DNA of 64,000 nucleotides from Micromonospora lutea (GCF_016863535.1 NZ_BOPB01000013.1:124001-188000), one strand, 5' to 3'. Numbered from the stretch's first letter, positions 8,923 to 18,401 are shown. Notes: generated by a model not told the origin, from the letters alone. Made by a program: numbers and translations.

Positions 8923-10748
8923 CAGCGCAGGCCCGCCTGCTCGGTGGCAGGTACCAGGTCGGCGAGCTGCTCGGCTATGGCGGCATGGCTGAGGTGCATC
9001 GCGGTCGCGACCTGCGGCTCGGTCGGGATGTCGCGATCAAGATGCTTCGGACGGACCTGGCCCGGGACGCCACCTTCCAGATGCGGTTCCGGCGGGAGGC
9101 GCAGAACGCCGCCTCCCTCAACCACCCCGCCATCGTCGCCGTCTACGACACCGGTGAGGAGCAGGCGCCGACCGGCGAGACGCTTCCGTTCATCGTGATG
9201 GAGTTCGTGAACGGGCGCACGTTGAAGGAGGTGCTCGGCGCAGAAGGTCGGCTGCAACCCCGGCGGGCGCTGGAGATCTCCGCCGACATCTGCGCCGCGT
9301 TGGACTTCAGCCACCGGCACGGCATCATCCACCGCGACATCAAGCCGGGCAACGTGATGCTCACCCAGACCGGCCAGGTCAAGGTGATGGATTTCGGCAT
9401 CGCCCGGGCCCTGGCCAGCGGCGCCACCACGATGACCCAGACCAGCGCGGTCATCGGCACCGCGCAGTACCTTTCACCGGAACAGGCTCGGGGCGAGGCG
9501 GTCGACGCCCGCTCCGATGTGTACGCCGCCGGCTGTGTGCTCTTCGAACTCATCTGTGGGCACCCGCCCTTCGTCGGCGACAGCCCGGTCAGTGTCGCGT
9601 ACCAGCACGTGCGGGAGGCGCCGCCGACCCCGAGTGACCTGAACCCGGACGTCAATCCGGCGGTGGACGCGATCGTGCTCAAGGCACTGTCGAAGAATCC
9701 GCTGAACCGCTACCAGAGCGCCGGCGAGATGCGGGCGGACCTGCTCCGCGCGGCCGCGGGCCGGCCGGTGATGGCGACTCCGGTGATGCGCGAGGACGAG
9801 ACCGTGGCGATGGCTGCGGCCGGCCGCCCGGGGTACCCGTCGGGGGGTGCGACGCAGACCCGGCAGATACCCGCCCGGGTGGGTGACCCGCGCCAGCGGA
9901 AGGCATCCTCCTGGCTGATCGCCATGTTCGCCGCGCTCGGCGTGCTCGCGGTGATCGCCCTGGTCGCCGCGCTGCTGCTGAACGAGCGTGGCGAGCCGGA
10001 GGACGCAGCGGTACCCACGGTCACCGGGCTGACCCAGGCTGACGCGTTCGCCCAGATCGAGCGGGACGGCTTCGTGCCGGCGCGTGGTGAGCCGGAGTAC
10101 ACCTCGGACTGCAAGGAGGGGACGGTCACCAACCAGTCCCCACCCGCCGGTGAGCGGGCCGCGCCGAACAGCACGGTGACCGTACGGATCTGCGGCGGCA
10201 AGCCTGAGGTGGAAATCCCGCGCGGCCTCGTCGGCAGCACCCGCGAGAGCGCCGAGACGCTGCTCAAGAATCTCAAGCTCAACGTCAAGGTCAAGAAAAA
10301 GGACAGTGCGGAGCGCGAGGGTCAGGTGCTGGAGGTCGACCCGCCATCGGGCGAGAAGGTCGCGGAAGGCAGCGACGTCACCCTCACCGTTTCCGAGGGC
10401 AACGTCGTGGCGGTGCCGTCGGTGGTCGGCCTGTCCCAGGCGGAGGCGACGCGGACCCTGGAACGCGCCGGCTTCAAGGTCGACCCCGAACTCGGCGACG
10501 AGGTTCCCGCCGATGAGGCCGGGCGGGTGCTCGACCAGAGCCCGAACGCCAACACCGAGCGCACCAAGGGCAGCACGGTGAAGATCGTCGTCTCGGTGCC
10601 GGAGCCGGAAAACCCGGACCCGCCGACCCAGACCCCGCCGACCAGCACGCCGCCGACCACCCCACCGCCGGATGACGACGACGATGGTGGCGGCAGCGGC
10701 GGCGGGCTGCTGCCGTCGATCTCCCCGTTCCGCCTCGCCGAGGAGTGA
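8919..10748 (+). CDS. pknB: PknB: PASTA-domain Ser/Thr protein kinase
   Basis: A 609-aa receptor kinase. The kinase domain (about residues 8-275) has GYGGMAEVHRG, VAIK (Lys near 40), HRDIKPGN (Asp near 139) and DFGIARA. One membrane helix spans about 331-353. Three outer PASTA repeats follow (about 362-426, 427-493, 494-558), then a Pro/Thr/Asp/Gly-rich end. PASTA repeats sense muropeptides or lipid II. Mycobacterial PknB has four; three are visible here. The ATG overlaps the pknA stop (ATGA) and the stop overlaps the next gene (GTGA). It is the central kinase of this wall-synthesis operon. Confidence 0.95.
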   Translation: MTAQARLLGGRYQVGELLGYGGMAEVHRGRDLRLGRDVAIKMLRTDLARDATFQMRFRREAQNAASLNHPAIVAVYDTGEEQAPTGETLPFIVMEFVNGRTLKEVLGAEGRLQPRRALEISADICAALDFSHRHGIIHRDIKPGNVMLTQTGQVKVMDFGIARALASGATTMTQTSAVIGTAQYLSPEQARGEAVDARSDVYAAGCVLFELICGHPPFVGDSPVSVAYQHVREAPPTPSDLNPDVNPAVDAIVLKALSKNPLNRYQSAGEMRADLLRAAAGRPVMATPVMREDETVAMAAAGRPGYPSGGATQTRQIPARVGDPRQRKASSWLIAMFAALGVLAVIALVAALLLNERGEPEDAAVPTVTGLTQADAFAQIERDGFVPARGEPEYTSDCKEGTVTNQSPPAGERAAPNSTVTVRICGGKPEVEIPRGLVGSTRESAETLLKNLKLNVKVKKKDSAEREGQVLEVDPPSGEKVAEGSDVTLTVSEGNVVAVPSVVGLSQAEATRTLERAGFKVDPELGDEVPADEAGRVLDQSPNANTERTKGSTVKIVVSVPEPENPDPPTQTPPTSTPPTTPPPDDDDDGGGSGGGLLPSISPFRLAEE

Positions 10749-11431
10749 CGCGGTCCGATCCTCCGGTCAACCGGCTGAAGCGACGCCTGCTCCGGATGGC
10801 CGTGCCGGTGGTGATCGCGCTGCTGCTGGCCAGCCTGCCCTGGCTCTGGACGACCATCGGTGCGCGCGGCCACGTCCATCCAGCGGCCGAGGCCCCGACC
10901 GCCGATGTCGTGATCGTCCTGGGCACCGCCGTGACAGAGAACGGCCGGCGACCGGGCATCCGGCTCGCCGGGCGGCTGGAGACCGCCGCCGAGCTGGTGC
11001 GCAACGGCCGGGCCCGGGTGGTCCTCGTCTCGGGTGACGGTGCGGGCGAGTCCGGCGACGAACCGGCGATCATGGCCGCCCACCTGACCGAGCGGCTCGG
11101 CGTCGATGCGGAGCGCGTCGTCGCCGACCCGCACGGCCTGGACACCTACGACAGTTGCCTACGCGCCCGCCAGGTGTACGGCATCGAGCGTGCCCTGATC
11201 GTCACCCAGTCCTACCACCTGTCCCGGGCGGTGACACTGTGTCGGCACGTCGGAATCGACGCCGACGGGGTGACCGCCAATTGTGCGGGCTGCGGCACCG
11301 GCCTGCTGGTGCGCAAGGCAGCTCGGGACTACCTCGCCAGCGGCAAGGCGGCCTGGGACGTCATCCGCGACCGGCCACCCGCCGTCACCTCACCCGCCGA
11401 CCCCGGCATCTCCGACGCCCTGGCCCGCTGA
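10745..11431 (+). CDS. SanA/YdcF-like DUF218 membrane protein
   Basis: A 228-aa protein with an N-terminal membrane segment (about residues 17-37) and a DUF218 domain (about 50-190: ADVVIVLGTAV, VSGDG, THGL-like DPHGLDTYDSC, VTQSYHLSRA). Members include E. coli SanA, linked to envelope barrier function and vancomycin exclusion; the biochemical activity of the family is not settled. The GTG start overlaps the pknB stop by 4 bp, so it is translated with the kinase. That coupling suggests an envelope role, which is an inference from position. Confidence 0.85.
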   Translation: MTRSDPPVNRLKRRLLRMAVPVVIALLLASLPWLWTTIGARGHVHPAAEAPTADVVIVLGTAVTENGRRPGIRLAGRLETAAELVRNGRARVVLVSGDGAGESGDEPAIMAAHLTERLGVDAERVVADPHGLDTYDSCLRARQVYGIERALIVTQSYHLSRAVTLCRHVGIDADGVTANCAGCGTGLLVRKAARDYLASGKAAWDVIRDRPPAVTSPADPGISDALAR

Positions 11432-11454
11432 CCGACCTGGGCGACAATATGTGA

Positions 11455-11471
11455 CACCGCAGCGCGCGGTG
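11455..11471. terminator. Short hairpin between convergent genes
   Basis: A 6-bp stem (CACCGC/GCGGTG) with a 5-base loop lies between the converging ends of the DUF218 gene and the amidotransferase gene. It is weak and has no T tract; it may be the only termination signal here. Confidence 0.3.
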
Positions 11472-11479
11472 CCGGTGGC

Positions 11480-12139
11480 TCAAATGGTGGCGAAGGCGGC
11501 CCGGCGGCGGGCGTCGACCTCGGCGGCCAGTTCCGGGGCGCGGTCCAGCGCCTTCGGGTGGCCGCAGGCGGCGAGCCAGTTGGCCAGCATGAGATGACCG
11601 CCCTCGGTGAGCACCGACTCGGGATGGAACTGGACGCCCTCGATCGGCAGGGTGCGGTGCCGCATCGCCATCACGATGCCGGAGGCGGTCCAGCCGGTCA
11701 CCTCCAACTCGTCGGGCAGCGTCTCCCGCAGCACGGCGAGGGAGTGGTAGCGGGTCGCCGTGAAGGGGTCGGGCAGGCCGGCGAGGACACCGGTGCCGTC
11801 GTGCCGGACCTCCGAGGTCTTGCCGTGCAGCAGCTCCGGGGCACGGGTGACGGTCGCCCCGAACGCCTCGCCGATGGCCTGGTGACCCAGGCACACCCCG
11901 AAGATCGGCAGCTTGCCGGCGTACTCGCGGATCACGTCGAGGCAGATGCCGGCCCGGTCGGGGGTACCCGGACCCGGCGAGAGCAGGACGCCGGTCGCGC
12001 CGACCCGGCCGACCTCGGTCACCTCGATCTCGTCGTTGCGTCGTACCTCGCACTCCACGCCCAACTGGCCGAGGTACTGCACGAGGTTGAAGACGAACGA
12101 GTCGTAGTTGTCGATCACCAGGACGCGCATCGGGATCAC
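11480..12139 (-). CDS. pabA: Glutamine amidotransferase, component II of aminodeoxychorismate/anthranilate synthase
   Basis: A class I glutamine amidotransferase of about 219 aa that releases ammonia from glutamine for a chorismate-using partner. Motifs: IDNYDSFVFNL, SPGPGTP, the nucleophile elbow GVCLGHQAIGEAFG with catalytic Cys, and the His-Glu pair in FHPES. Whether it serves folate (PabA), tryptophan (TrpG) or both cannot be decided, as no component I gene is nearby. GTG at 12139 overlaps the upstream stop (GTGA) and has GAGG just ahead; the ATG at 12130 is a plausible alternative giving MRVLVIDNYDSF. It ends the minus-strand sortase run. Confidence 0.9.
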   Translation of the reverse strand: MIPMRVLVIDNYDSFVFNLVQYLGQLGVECEVRRNDEIEVTEVGRVGATGVLLSPGPGTPDRAGICLDVIREYAGKLPIFGVCLGHQAIGEAFGATVTRAPELLHGKTSEVRHDGTGVLAGLPDPFTATRYHSLAVLRETLPDELEVTGWTASGIVMAMRHRTLPIEGVQFHPESVLTEGGHLMLANWLAACGHPKALDRAPELAAEVDARRRAAFATI

Positions 12140-12438
12140 TCGTCCTCGTCGGGTGGCGGGGTGTTGTTCCGGTCGGTGTCGTACGGCAGGTCGTGCTCGT
12201 CGCCCGACGGGGCGTCGTCGACAGCGCCCTCGTCTCCGGGACCGACGTCACCGTCGGGTGCGCCCGGCACACCGGAGTCGTCCTGGGTGACCTGCACGTC
12301 GTCGAAGGGAAGCAGCGGTTCCGCCCAGGGAAACACCACATACCAGAGCAACGCCACCATGGTGGTGGCGAGCAGCAGGCTGCCGACGAGCTTGCCGGGC
12401 AGCCCGAAGGGCAGCTTGCGCCAGATCCAGGCGTACAT
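12136..12438 (-). CDS. Small single-pass membrane protein with acidic tail
   Basis: A 100-aa protein. Residues 1-15 are basic and aromatic (MYAWIWRKLPFG), residues about 17-38 form a membrane helix (VGSLLLATTMVALLWYVVF), and residues about 45-100 are very acidic and Pro/Gly-rich, ending in DEDE. I know no functional domain. It starts two bases after the sortase stop and overlaps the amidotransferase start by 4 bp, so it is co-translated with both. The fixed position beside a class E sortase suggests an envelope role (inference). Confidence 0.75.
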   Translation of the reverse strand: MYAWIWRKLPFGLPGKLVGSLLLATTMVALLWYVVFPWAEPLLPFDDVQVTQDDSGVPGAPDGDVGPGDEGAVDDAPSGDEHDLPYDTDRNNTPPPDEDE

Positions 12439-12440
12439 CG

Positions 12441-14630
12441 TCAGGTCCCCAACTCCGCCGGGCGTCCCTCGGCCTTCGGCTGGGTACGCGTCAACTCGGC
12501 GTGAATGATCAACCGTTCGTAGTTGTCGAACTTCGGGTTGCAGGTGGTCAAGGTCAGCATCCGCTTGGTCGGCTTGACACCTGGCCGCCCCGGAACGGGG
12601 GCCACCACCTCAACCTGCGTCGGTTTGACGATCAGGCTCTCGGTGACCTGGTAGACGTACCAGTCGTTGCGGCCCTCGACCAGGATCGGGTCACCCTTAC
12701 GCAGTTCGTCCAGTCGCCAGAAGGTGGCCCGGTTCCGGTGCCCGGCCACGGAGAAGTTGCCCACCTGGCCCGGCCCGGCGCTGTCCGGATAGTGGCCCGG
12801 CGCGTACCGGATGTCCTTCTGGCCGACACCCTCCACCACGATCCATTCCTTGTCGAACTTCGGAATGTAGAGGCCGGCGATCGGCGTGCCGTGCACCGCC
12901 GGCTTCGGCTTGGCGGAGGGGCTGGCTGACGCCGAGACCGTCGGATCCGTCTCCGGCTCGGGTGCCCATGCCTGGGCCAGTTGCTCGCTCAGCTCGCCCT
13001 GGTGGGCGTCCACGATCGCCGACTTGCCCCAGATCTCGTAGCCGGCGAAGAGGAGCACCACCAGGCCGAAAGTGATCAGCAACTCGCCGCTGAACCGGAG
13101 ACCGGTGCGCACCCGGGACCAGATCGACGGGCGGGTCAGCTCCGAGTAGACGCTCTTGTAGCCCTCACCTGTCTGGTGGGGGCGCAACTGCACCACCCGA
13201 TCGCCGCGCCGCGGCTTCGGTGCCTCCGCGGGCTGGTCAGATCCGTCGGACGGTTCTTCGCCCTTGGGTGGCCTGGGCACGGCACCCATCAGGGCGGTCG
13301 AGTCCAGTGCGGGCGGAGCACCTGGCCGGGTCGCGGTGACCGCCGGAATCAGGGCGGTCGCCGCCGGGTCGGCCGATCGGTTCGGCGCGGACGGCTGGCC
13401 GGGCGCGGACGCTTGCCCCGGTGCCGTCGACTGGCCGGGTGCGGCCGGGCGGGGCTGCTGGCCAGCGGCGGGGCTGGTCGGGGTGACCGGACGATCCGTG
13501 GCTCCCGGGCTCGCCACGGGCTGCCCGTTCGTCGCCTGGTTCGGCCTGGTCGGCTCCGTTCCCCGGCCACCGACTGCCGGGCCGGCCAGGCCGCCGACCT
13601 TCGGTATCAGCGCGGTCGGGCCCTCACCGGACCAGTCAGCCGGACCGGGTGCTCGGTCCGTCGACTGCCGTGGTGGTTCGACGCCCGGGGTGCCCCGACC
13701 CTCAGCCGACCAGGACGGCGTCGCCGGTGGCTGGCCGGATACCGGGTAGGCCGAACCGTTTCCGGCGGGCCAGTCCGGCCCGGGGCGTGGCGCCTGCGGT
13801 GCTACCTGGTTGGCCTGCCCGGAGACGGGACGCGGTGCGTGATCGCCGTAGGGCGCGCCGTACTGCTGCTCGGTGTCACCAGCACCCCGGGTCGGCTGGA
13901 AAGCGCCGCGCCACGGCGTCGGCCCCACCGGAATGTCCGGCTGGCCCGACGGCAGGGGTACGCCGTTCCACTGGTCGTTGTTCCCCGCGCTCGGTTGCCG
14001 GCCGGCGGCGTCACGACCCGGACCGGGAGCGGCATCCCACTGGTTCGCCGGGCGGCCCGGATCGGCCGCGCGCTGCGCGTCCGGTGCCGGGTCCCACTGA
14101 TTGGCGGTACGCGCGGCCGTTGCCGGCGCGTCCCACTGGCTCGCCCGGTGGTCTGTGGCCGGCGCGGTGTCCCAACGCCCGGCGGCTGCGGTCGGCCGCT
14201 CCGGGCTGTCGGCGCCCCGACGGTCGACCGGAGGCGTGCTGGTCCGCTCCGGTGCCGGGGCCGCGTTCCAGGCGCTCGGTGTGGCGGGCGCGGTTGTGCT
14301 CCGAGCAGGCGGATCCGCTGCCGGAGGCGTGTCCCAGCGGCCGGGGCCCGGCGAGCTGGTCTCGGCGGCTCCGTCGAAGCGACCGGAGTTGGTCGGTCGT
14401 TGACCGTCCGGCGTCCAACCGGGGGCAGGAGCCTGGTCGGCCGGCCGCGGAGCGGTGGCCGGTGTCGGGTCGTGCGGTGCCTGGGGCCGCCCGGACCGGG
14501 TGGGCAGGACCGGGTCCGGCCAGGCGCCCGCCTGACGGGCTCCGGCGGACTCTGCTCGCTCGACCTTGGGCAGGAAGGCGGTGGGCTCGTCGGTCTGGTC
14601 GCGGTGCCGACCGTCGGACTGGGGGTTCAC
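12441..14630 (-). CDS. Class E sortase with very long disordered N-terminus
   Basis: A membrane transpeptidase that anchors secreted proteins to peptidoglycan; class E enzymes of G+C-rich actinobacteria favour LAxTG-type signals. The C-terminal 200 residues are the sortase domain: [12 protein letters not shown], the catalytic His in VAGHRN, the Cys in TLTTCNPKF (near residue 696) and the Arg in NYERLI. A membrane helix lies near 507-530. Residues 1-490 are low-complexity Pro/Ala/Gln/Trp-rich sequence predicted to be cytoplasmic and disordered. This is unusual: most class E sortases are 200-350 aa. GTG at 14630 is chosen as the first start after the upstream gene ends at 14638; the ribosome site is weak. 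No LAxTG substrate is seen in the window. Confidence 0.88.
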   Translation of the reverse strand: MNPQSDGRHRDQTDEPTAFLPKVERAESAGARQAGAWPDPVLPTRSGRPQAPHDPTPATAPRPADQAPAPGWTPDGQRPTNSGRFDGAAETSSPGPGRWDTPPAADPPARSTTAPATPSAWNAAPAPERTSTPPVDRRGADSPERPTAAAGRWDTAPATDHRASQWDAPATAARTANQWDPAPDAQRAADPGRPANQWDAAPGPGRDAAGRQPSAGNNDQWNGVPLPSGQPDIPVGPTPWRGAFQPTRGAGDTEQQYGAPYGDHAPRPVSGQANQVAPQAPRPGPDWPAGNGSAYPVSGQPPATPSWSAEGRGTPGVEPPRQSTDRAPGPADWSGEGPTALIPKVGGLAGPAVGGRGTEPTRPNQATNGQPVASPGATDRPVTPTSPAAGQQPRPAAPGQSTAPGQASAPGQPSAPNRSADPAATALIPAVTATRPGAPPALDSTALMGAVPRPPKGEEPSDGSDQPAEAPKPRRGDRVVQLRPHQTGEGYKSVYSELTRPSIWSRVRTGLRFSGELLITFGLVVLLFAGYEIWGKSAIVDAHQGELSEQLAQAWAPEPETDPTVSASASPSAKPKPAVHGTPIAGLYIPKFDKEWIVVEGVGQKDIRYAPGHYPDSAGPGQVGNFSVAGHRNRATFWRLDELRKGDPILVEGRNDWYVYQVTESLIVKPTQVEVVAPVPGRPGVKPTKRMLTLTTCNPKFDNYERLIIHAELTRTQPKAEGRPAELGT

Positions 14631-14637
14631 CGGGTGC

Positions 14638-15438
14638 TCACTGCGGCACTGTCGCCGAACGCAGGGTGGTGGAGTCCTCGAAGGCGGGCACCGTGACGGT
14701 CCCGGGGGTCTCTGAGTAGCCGAGTTGGTAGTTGTCGACCGCGTCCCTGAACCACCGGACTCCCTCGGAAGCGGCGAGGGCCTGCCGGAGTGCGGCGGGA
14801 TCGCCAATTGCTACGATCTTGAAAGGTGGGGAGTACACCCGCCCGTGCAGCAGCAGGGTGTTACCCACGCAGCGTACCGCGCTGGTTGCCAGGACGCGCA
14901 CGTTCATGATTGACATCGCCTCGGCGCCGCCGGCCCACAGTGCGTTGACCACGGCCTGCACGTCGCCCTGGTGGACGACCAGGTCGTCGTTGGTGGCCCC
15001 TTCGGGCAGGTTGCTGAGCTGCGGCGCATCGTTCAGCTCGACGGTCAGGCCGGAGCCGGTGAGGGCGGTGAAGCCGGCGGCGGCCCGACTGTCGTCGGCC
15101 CGCTGCTGCTGTTCCCTGATCGGGCCGTCGGAGTTGGCGAGGACGGCCGTCCGGCTCTCCAGCTCCCCGCGCAGCGCGGCGGCCCGCTCCTCGTTCGTCG
15201 CCACCTGCTCGCGGCGATCCTCGATCAGCTCGGTCAGCTGCGGCCGACGGTCCTCGCGCAGGGCGGTGCCGCCGGCCGTGGTGGCCGTGGTGGTGAAGAG
15301 CAGACCTGCCGCGAGGGCGATCAGCGGTACGCCGACCGACCAGCCGGGTCGGCGTTGACGAGGCCGCCGGGGTAGCAACCCGGCGACAAGTCGTCGCAGC
15401 GCCTTCTGCCACGACGCTGCACCGGACGTGTACTCCAC
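14638..15438 (-). CDS. DUF881 membrane protein
   Basis: A 266-aa protein with an N-terminal membrane helix (about residues 36-56, [19 protein letters not shown]), a charged coiled-coil stretch (about 62-110) and the extracytoplasmic DUF881 domain ([34 protein letters not shown]). DUF881 proteins occur across actinobacteria beside crgA, sortase or division genes; their biochemical role is unknown. GTG at 15438 gives the only full domain; the ribosome site is not strong. It precedes the sortase by 7 bp and diverges from crgA. Confidence 0.85.
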   Translation of the reverse strand: MEYTSGAASWQKALRRLVAGLLPRRPRQRRPGWSVGVPLIALAAGLLFTTTATTAGGTALREDRRPQLTELIEDRREQVATNEERAAALRGELESRTAVLANSDGPIREQQQRADDSRAAAGFTALTGSGLTVELNDAPQLSNLPEGATNDDLVVHQGDVQAVVNALWAGGAEAMSIMNVRVLATSAVRCVGNTLLLHGRVYSPPFKIVAIGDPAALRQALAASEGVRWFRDAVDNYQLGYSETPGTVTVPAFEDSTTLRSATVPQ

Positions 15439-15662
15439 GAGCCTGTTCCCCCTCGTCGTTCTGCTCCGACGTCGCCCGGTGTGGGCCGGAACGACAGCCG
15501 TCTCGCTCTTTTTCCGGTGCCGCCCGGTACCGGTCTCGCCTCATTCGTGGATCGGACGGGTCTTCCGGACTACGCTAGCTGTCGAACATTATTGGCCATG
15601 GACCGTCGCCCTCGCGCCCGGTTGTCAGGCCGGACGAGGTCGTAACCCCTCTGGAGAGCGCC

Positions 15663-15929
15663 GTGCCCAAGTCTCAGGTCCGCAAGAAGAAGGTGTACAC
15701 CCCGCCTACGGACGTCCGCCCGACGGCGACGACCGCAGCCGCCAACAAGCCCAGCCCGGTGTGGCTGCCGGTCCTGGCGGTGTCGCTGATCGTCTTCGGC
15801 ATCGGCTGGCTGGTGGTCTACTACCTCTCCGAGCAGGAGTACCCGGTCATGGAGCTGGGGTACTGGAACCTGGCGGTCGGCTTCGGCGCGATGGTCGCCT
15901 CGCTGATCGTGCTCTCCCGCTGGCGTTGA
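15663..15929 (+). CDS. crgA: CrgA cell-division protein
   Basis: An 88-aa membrane protein with two helices (about residues 32-53 and 65-84), a basic N-terminus MPKSQVRKKKVYTPP and the family sequences NKPSPVWLPVLAV and ELGYWNLAVGFG. CrgA recruits FtsI and other proteins to the septum in mycobacteria and inhibits premature Z-ring function in Streptomyces. Start is GTG at 15663 with GGAG upstream. A -10-like TACGCT lies near 15571. Confidence 0.95.
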   Translation: MPKSQVRKKKVYTPPTDVRPTATTAAANKPSPVWLPVLAVSLIVFGIGWLVVYYLSEQEYPVMELGYWNLAVGFGAMVASLIVLSRWR

Positions 15930-16047
15930 CCCACGACTCGACGCCACGGCCGTCCGGCACCCCCCGGCGGCCCGCCCGAGCGGTGGTGCCGCCGGCCTCC
16001 TAAGGTGTGCGGAGGGCAGCGTGGCCCCCGGGTGCGAGATGACTCAC

Positions 16048-16063
16048 GTTACTGCTGGGTAAC
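16048..16063. promoter_or_regulatory. Operator-like palindrome GTTACTGCTGGGTAAC upstream of the etfD-like gene
   Basis: A 16-bp inverted repeat (GTTAC-N6-GTAAC) ends 8 bp before a -10-like TAGGCT (16072-16077), so it would cover the -35 region. The core matches TTACT-N3-SGGTA, which recurs at 30776, 30799 and 35031. Placement and symmetry fit a TetR-type repressor site (inference). Confidence 0.6.
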
Positions 16064-16071
16064 CTTGCGCG

Positions 16072-16077
16072 TAGGCT
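16072..16077 (+). promoter_or_regulatory. -10 element TAGGCT ahead of a leaderless short ORF
   Basis: TAGGCT is followed by seven bases and then ATG at 16085, the same spacing seen at several leaderless genes in this window. The transcript would start at or next to that ATG and carry about 120 nt before the etfD-like gene. Confidence 0.5.
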
Positions 16078-16084
16078 GCACTGC

Positions 16085-16123
16085 ATGACCGAGCGGAGCG
16101 AGGTCATCGACCGATCAGGTTGA
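16085..16123 (+). CDS. Putative 12-codon leaderless upstream ORF
   Basis: ATG at 16085 opens a 12-codon frame (MTERSEVIDRSG) closed by TGA at 16121-16123, placed exactly where a leaderless transcript from TAGGCT would start. Its DNA contains an inverted repeat, ATGACC/GGTCAT, around GAGCGGAGCGAG. It may be a short leader ORF affecting the downstream gene, or chance. Conservation has not been tested. Confidence 0.3.
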   Translation: MTERSEVIDRSG

Positions 16124-16205
16124 GGTGCGGCGGCGGGTCGGCCGATCGCACCGACACCCCGGTCGCCGAGCCGCTCGACAGGCAGCAGACCGGGAGGCCA
16201 ACTCG

Positions 16206-18401
16206 ATGGGCAGCGTCCAGATCGTCACCACGATCCTCGCGGCCGCCATCACCGCCGTTGCGGTGTGGCTTGCGGTACGCGCGGTCTCGAAGATGGTGGC
16301 CGTCATCCGGCTGGGTCAGCCCGATCCGACCCGCTCCGGTGACAAGCTCAGCCGTACCAGGACCATGCTGGCGGAGACCGCCGGGCACACCCGGATGCTC
16401 CGTTGGAGCGTGGTGGGCGCGGCGCACTGGTTCGTGATGGTCGGCTTCGTCGTCCTGTCGCTGCTGGTGCTTGAGGCGTACTTCGAGGTGGTGTCGCCGA
16501 CCGGCGGGCTGCCGCTGATCGGCGCCTGGACGCTCTACGGGCTGGTCACCGAGTGGATCGGCATTCTGGGTGTCATCGGCATCGTGGTCCTGATCGCGAT
16601 CCGGTTGGCGAACCGGCCGAACCGGGCGGGACGCCGGTCGCGATTCACCGGCTCCACCATGTGGCAGGGCTACTTCGTCGAGGCGGTCGTCCTCGCCGTC
16701 CTGGTCATGGGCTTCGTGATCCGTGGCTTCAAGGTGGCCACCGATCACTTCGAGTACCCGGCCTGGGCCACCCCGCTCAGTCACGCGGTCGGTAGCCTGC
16801 TGCCGAGCTGGGAGTCCGGCGTCAGCGTCGCCGCGCTCATCAAGATCTCGATCTCCATGGTCTGGGTCATCGTGATCTCGCTGAACGTGACGATGGGTGT
16901 CGCTTGGCACCGCTTCCTCGCCTTCCCGAACATCTTCTTCAAGCGCCAGCCGGCGGCGGCCAACTCCGGCCTCGGCGCGCTGCGGCCGATGATGAGCGAC
17001 GGCAAGCCGCTCGACTTCGAGGAGGCCGACCCGGAGAAGGACCAGTTCGGCGTCGCCCAGGTCGAGCAGTTCACCTGGAAGGGACTGCTGGACTTCAGCA
17101 CCTGCACCGAGTGCGGCCGCTGCCAGTCGCAGTGCCCGGCCTGGAACACCGGAAAGCCGCTGTCGCCGAAGCTGCTGGTGCTCAGCCTGCGCGACCACGC
17201 GTACGCCAAGGCGCCCTACCTGCTGGCCGGTGGTGGCAAGGACCTCACCGGTGAGGAGAAGGCCACCGCCGCGCAGCTCGCCCATGTCGACGTGCTGGCC
17301 CTCGCCGAGGCGGAGAAGCCGCTGATCGGCGATGCCGAGGCTGGCGGCGTCATCGACCCTGACGTGCTCTGGTCCTGCACCACCTGCGGTGCCTGCGTGG
17401 AGCAGTGCCCGGTGGACATCGAGCATGTCGACCACATCGTCGACATGCGTCGCTACCAGGTGCTCATCGAGTCCAGCTTCCCCTCCGAGGCCGGCGTGAT
17501 GCTGCGCAACCTGGAGAACAAGGGCAACCCGTGGGGCGCACCGCAGAACACTCGTGAGGACTGGACCAAGGGCCTCGACTTCGAGGTGCCCCGGGTCGGT
17601 GAGGTCTCCGACTTCGAGTACCTCTTCTGGGTGGGCTGCGCCGGGGCGTTCGAAGACCGGGCCAAGAAGACCACCCGGGCCGTCGCGACCCTGCTCAACG
17701 AGGCCGGTGTCTCCTTCGCCATCCTCGGCGAGGGTGAGACCTGTTCCGGGGATCCGGCCCGGCGGATCGGCAACGAGTTCGTCTTCCAGATGCTCGCCCA
17801 GCAGAACGTCGAGACCCTGAACGAGGCGTTCGAGGGCCGGGAGAAGGCCAAGCGCAAGATCGTCGCGACCTGCCCGCACTGCTTCAACACGCTGGGCAAC
17901 GAGTACGGCCAACTGGGCGGTGAGTTCGAGGTCGTGCACCACACCCAGTTGCTGGCCCACCTGGTCGCCACCGGCAGGCTCACCCCGGTCCAGCCGGTCG
18001 ACGGCGGGGTGACCTACCACGACCCGTGTTACCTCGGGCGGCACAACCGGGTCTTCACTCCGCCACGTGAGGTGCTCGGCAGCGCGATCGAGGGTGAGTT
18101 GACCGAAATGCCTCGCAACAGCGAACGTTCCTTCTGCTGCGGTGCCGGTGGCGCCCGGATGTGGATGGAGGAGCGGATCGGCAAGCGGATCAATGTGGAT
18201 CGGGTCGAGGAGGCCATGTCCACTGGGGCGAGGACGGTCGCCGTCGGCTGCCCGTTCTGTTCGACCATGCTCAGCGACGGGGTGAACGGCAAGGACGCCG
18301 GGGACCAGGTCGAGGTCATCGACGTGGCCAGCGTGCTGCTCCGGTCGGTCAAGCCGGGCCCGGTCGGGGGCGTCGAGGAGAGTACGCCGGTGGCTGGCTG
18401 A
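16206..18401 (+). CDS. etfD: EtfD-like membrane iron-sulfur oxidoreductase
   Basis: A 731-aa protein combining a NarI-like membrane part with a heterodisulfide-reductase-type iron-sulfur part. Five to six helices lie in residues 1-240. Two 4Fe-4S motifs follow, CTECGRCQSQCP (about 299-310) and CTTCGACVEQCP (about 391-402), and then two CCG-type regions with GCAGAFED, CPHCFNTLGNEY, HDPCYLGRHN and CCGAGGARMW. This architecture matches mycobacterial EtfD (Rv0338c), which passes electrons from acyl-CoA dehydrogenases via ETF to menaquinone. ATG at 16206 has GGGAGG eight bases upstream. The gene stands alone between a promoter with a TTACT-N3-GGGTA operator and a strong terminator. The shared operator with the acyl-CoA dehydrogenase gene supports the beta-oxidation assignment. 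Confidence 0.82.
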   Translation: MGSVQIVTTILAAAITAVAVWLAVRAVSKMVAVIRLGQPDPTRSGDKLSRTRTMLAETAGHTRMLRWSVVGAAHWFVMVGFVVLSLLVLEAYFEVVSPTGGLPLIGAWTLYGLVTEWIGILGVIGIVVLIAIRLANRPNRAGRRSRFTGSTMWQGYFVEAVVLAVLVMGFVIRGFKVATDHFEYPAWATPLSHAVGSLLPSWESGVSVAALIKISISMVWVIVISLNVTMGVAWHRFLAFPNIFFKRQPAAANSGLGALRPMMSDGKPLDFEEADPEKDQFGVAQVEQFTWKGLLDFSTCTECGRCQSQCPAWNTGKPLSPKLLVLSLRDHAYAKAPYLLAGGGKDLTGEEKATAAQLAHVDVLALAEAEKPLIGDAEAGGVIDPDVLWSCTTCGACVEQCPVDIEHVDHIVDMRRYQVLIESSFPSEAGVMLRNLENKGNPWGAPQNTREDWTKGLDFEVPRVGEVSDFEYLFWVGCAGAFEDRAKKTTRAVATLLNEAGVSFAILGEGETCSGDPARRIGNEFVFQMLAQQNVETLNEAFEGREKAKRKIVATCPHCFNTLGNEYGQLGGEFEVVHHTQLLAHLVATGRLTPVQPVDGGVTYHDPCYLGRHNRVFTPPREVLGSAIEGELTEMPRNSERSFCCGAGGARMWMEERIGKRINVDRVEEAMSTGARTVAVGCPFCSTMLSDGVNGKDAGDQVEVIDVASVLLRSVKPGPVGGVEESTPVAG

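Noticed and set aside
12441..14807. Start of the sortase at 14807
   Set aside because: That would overlap the end of the DUF881 gene by 170 bp with unrelated sequence; GTG at 14630 is the first start beyond it.
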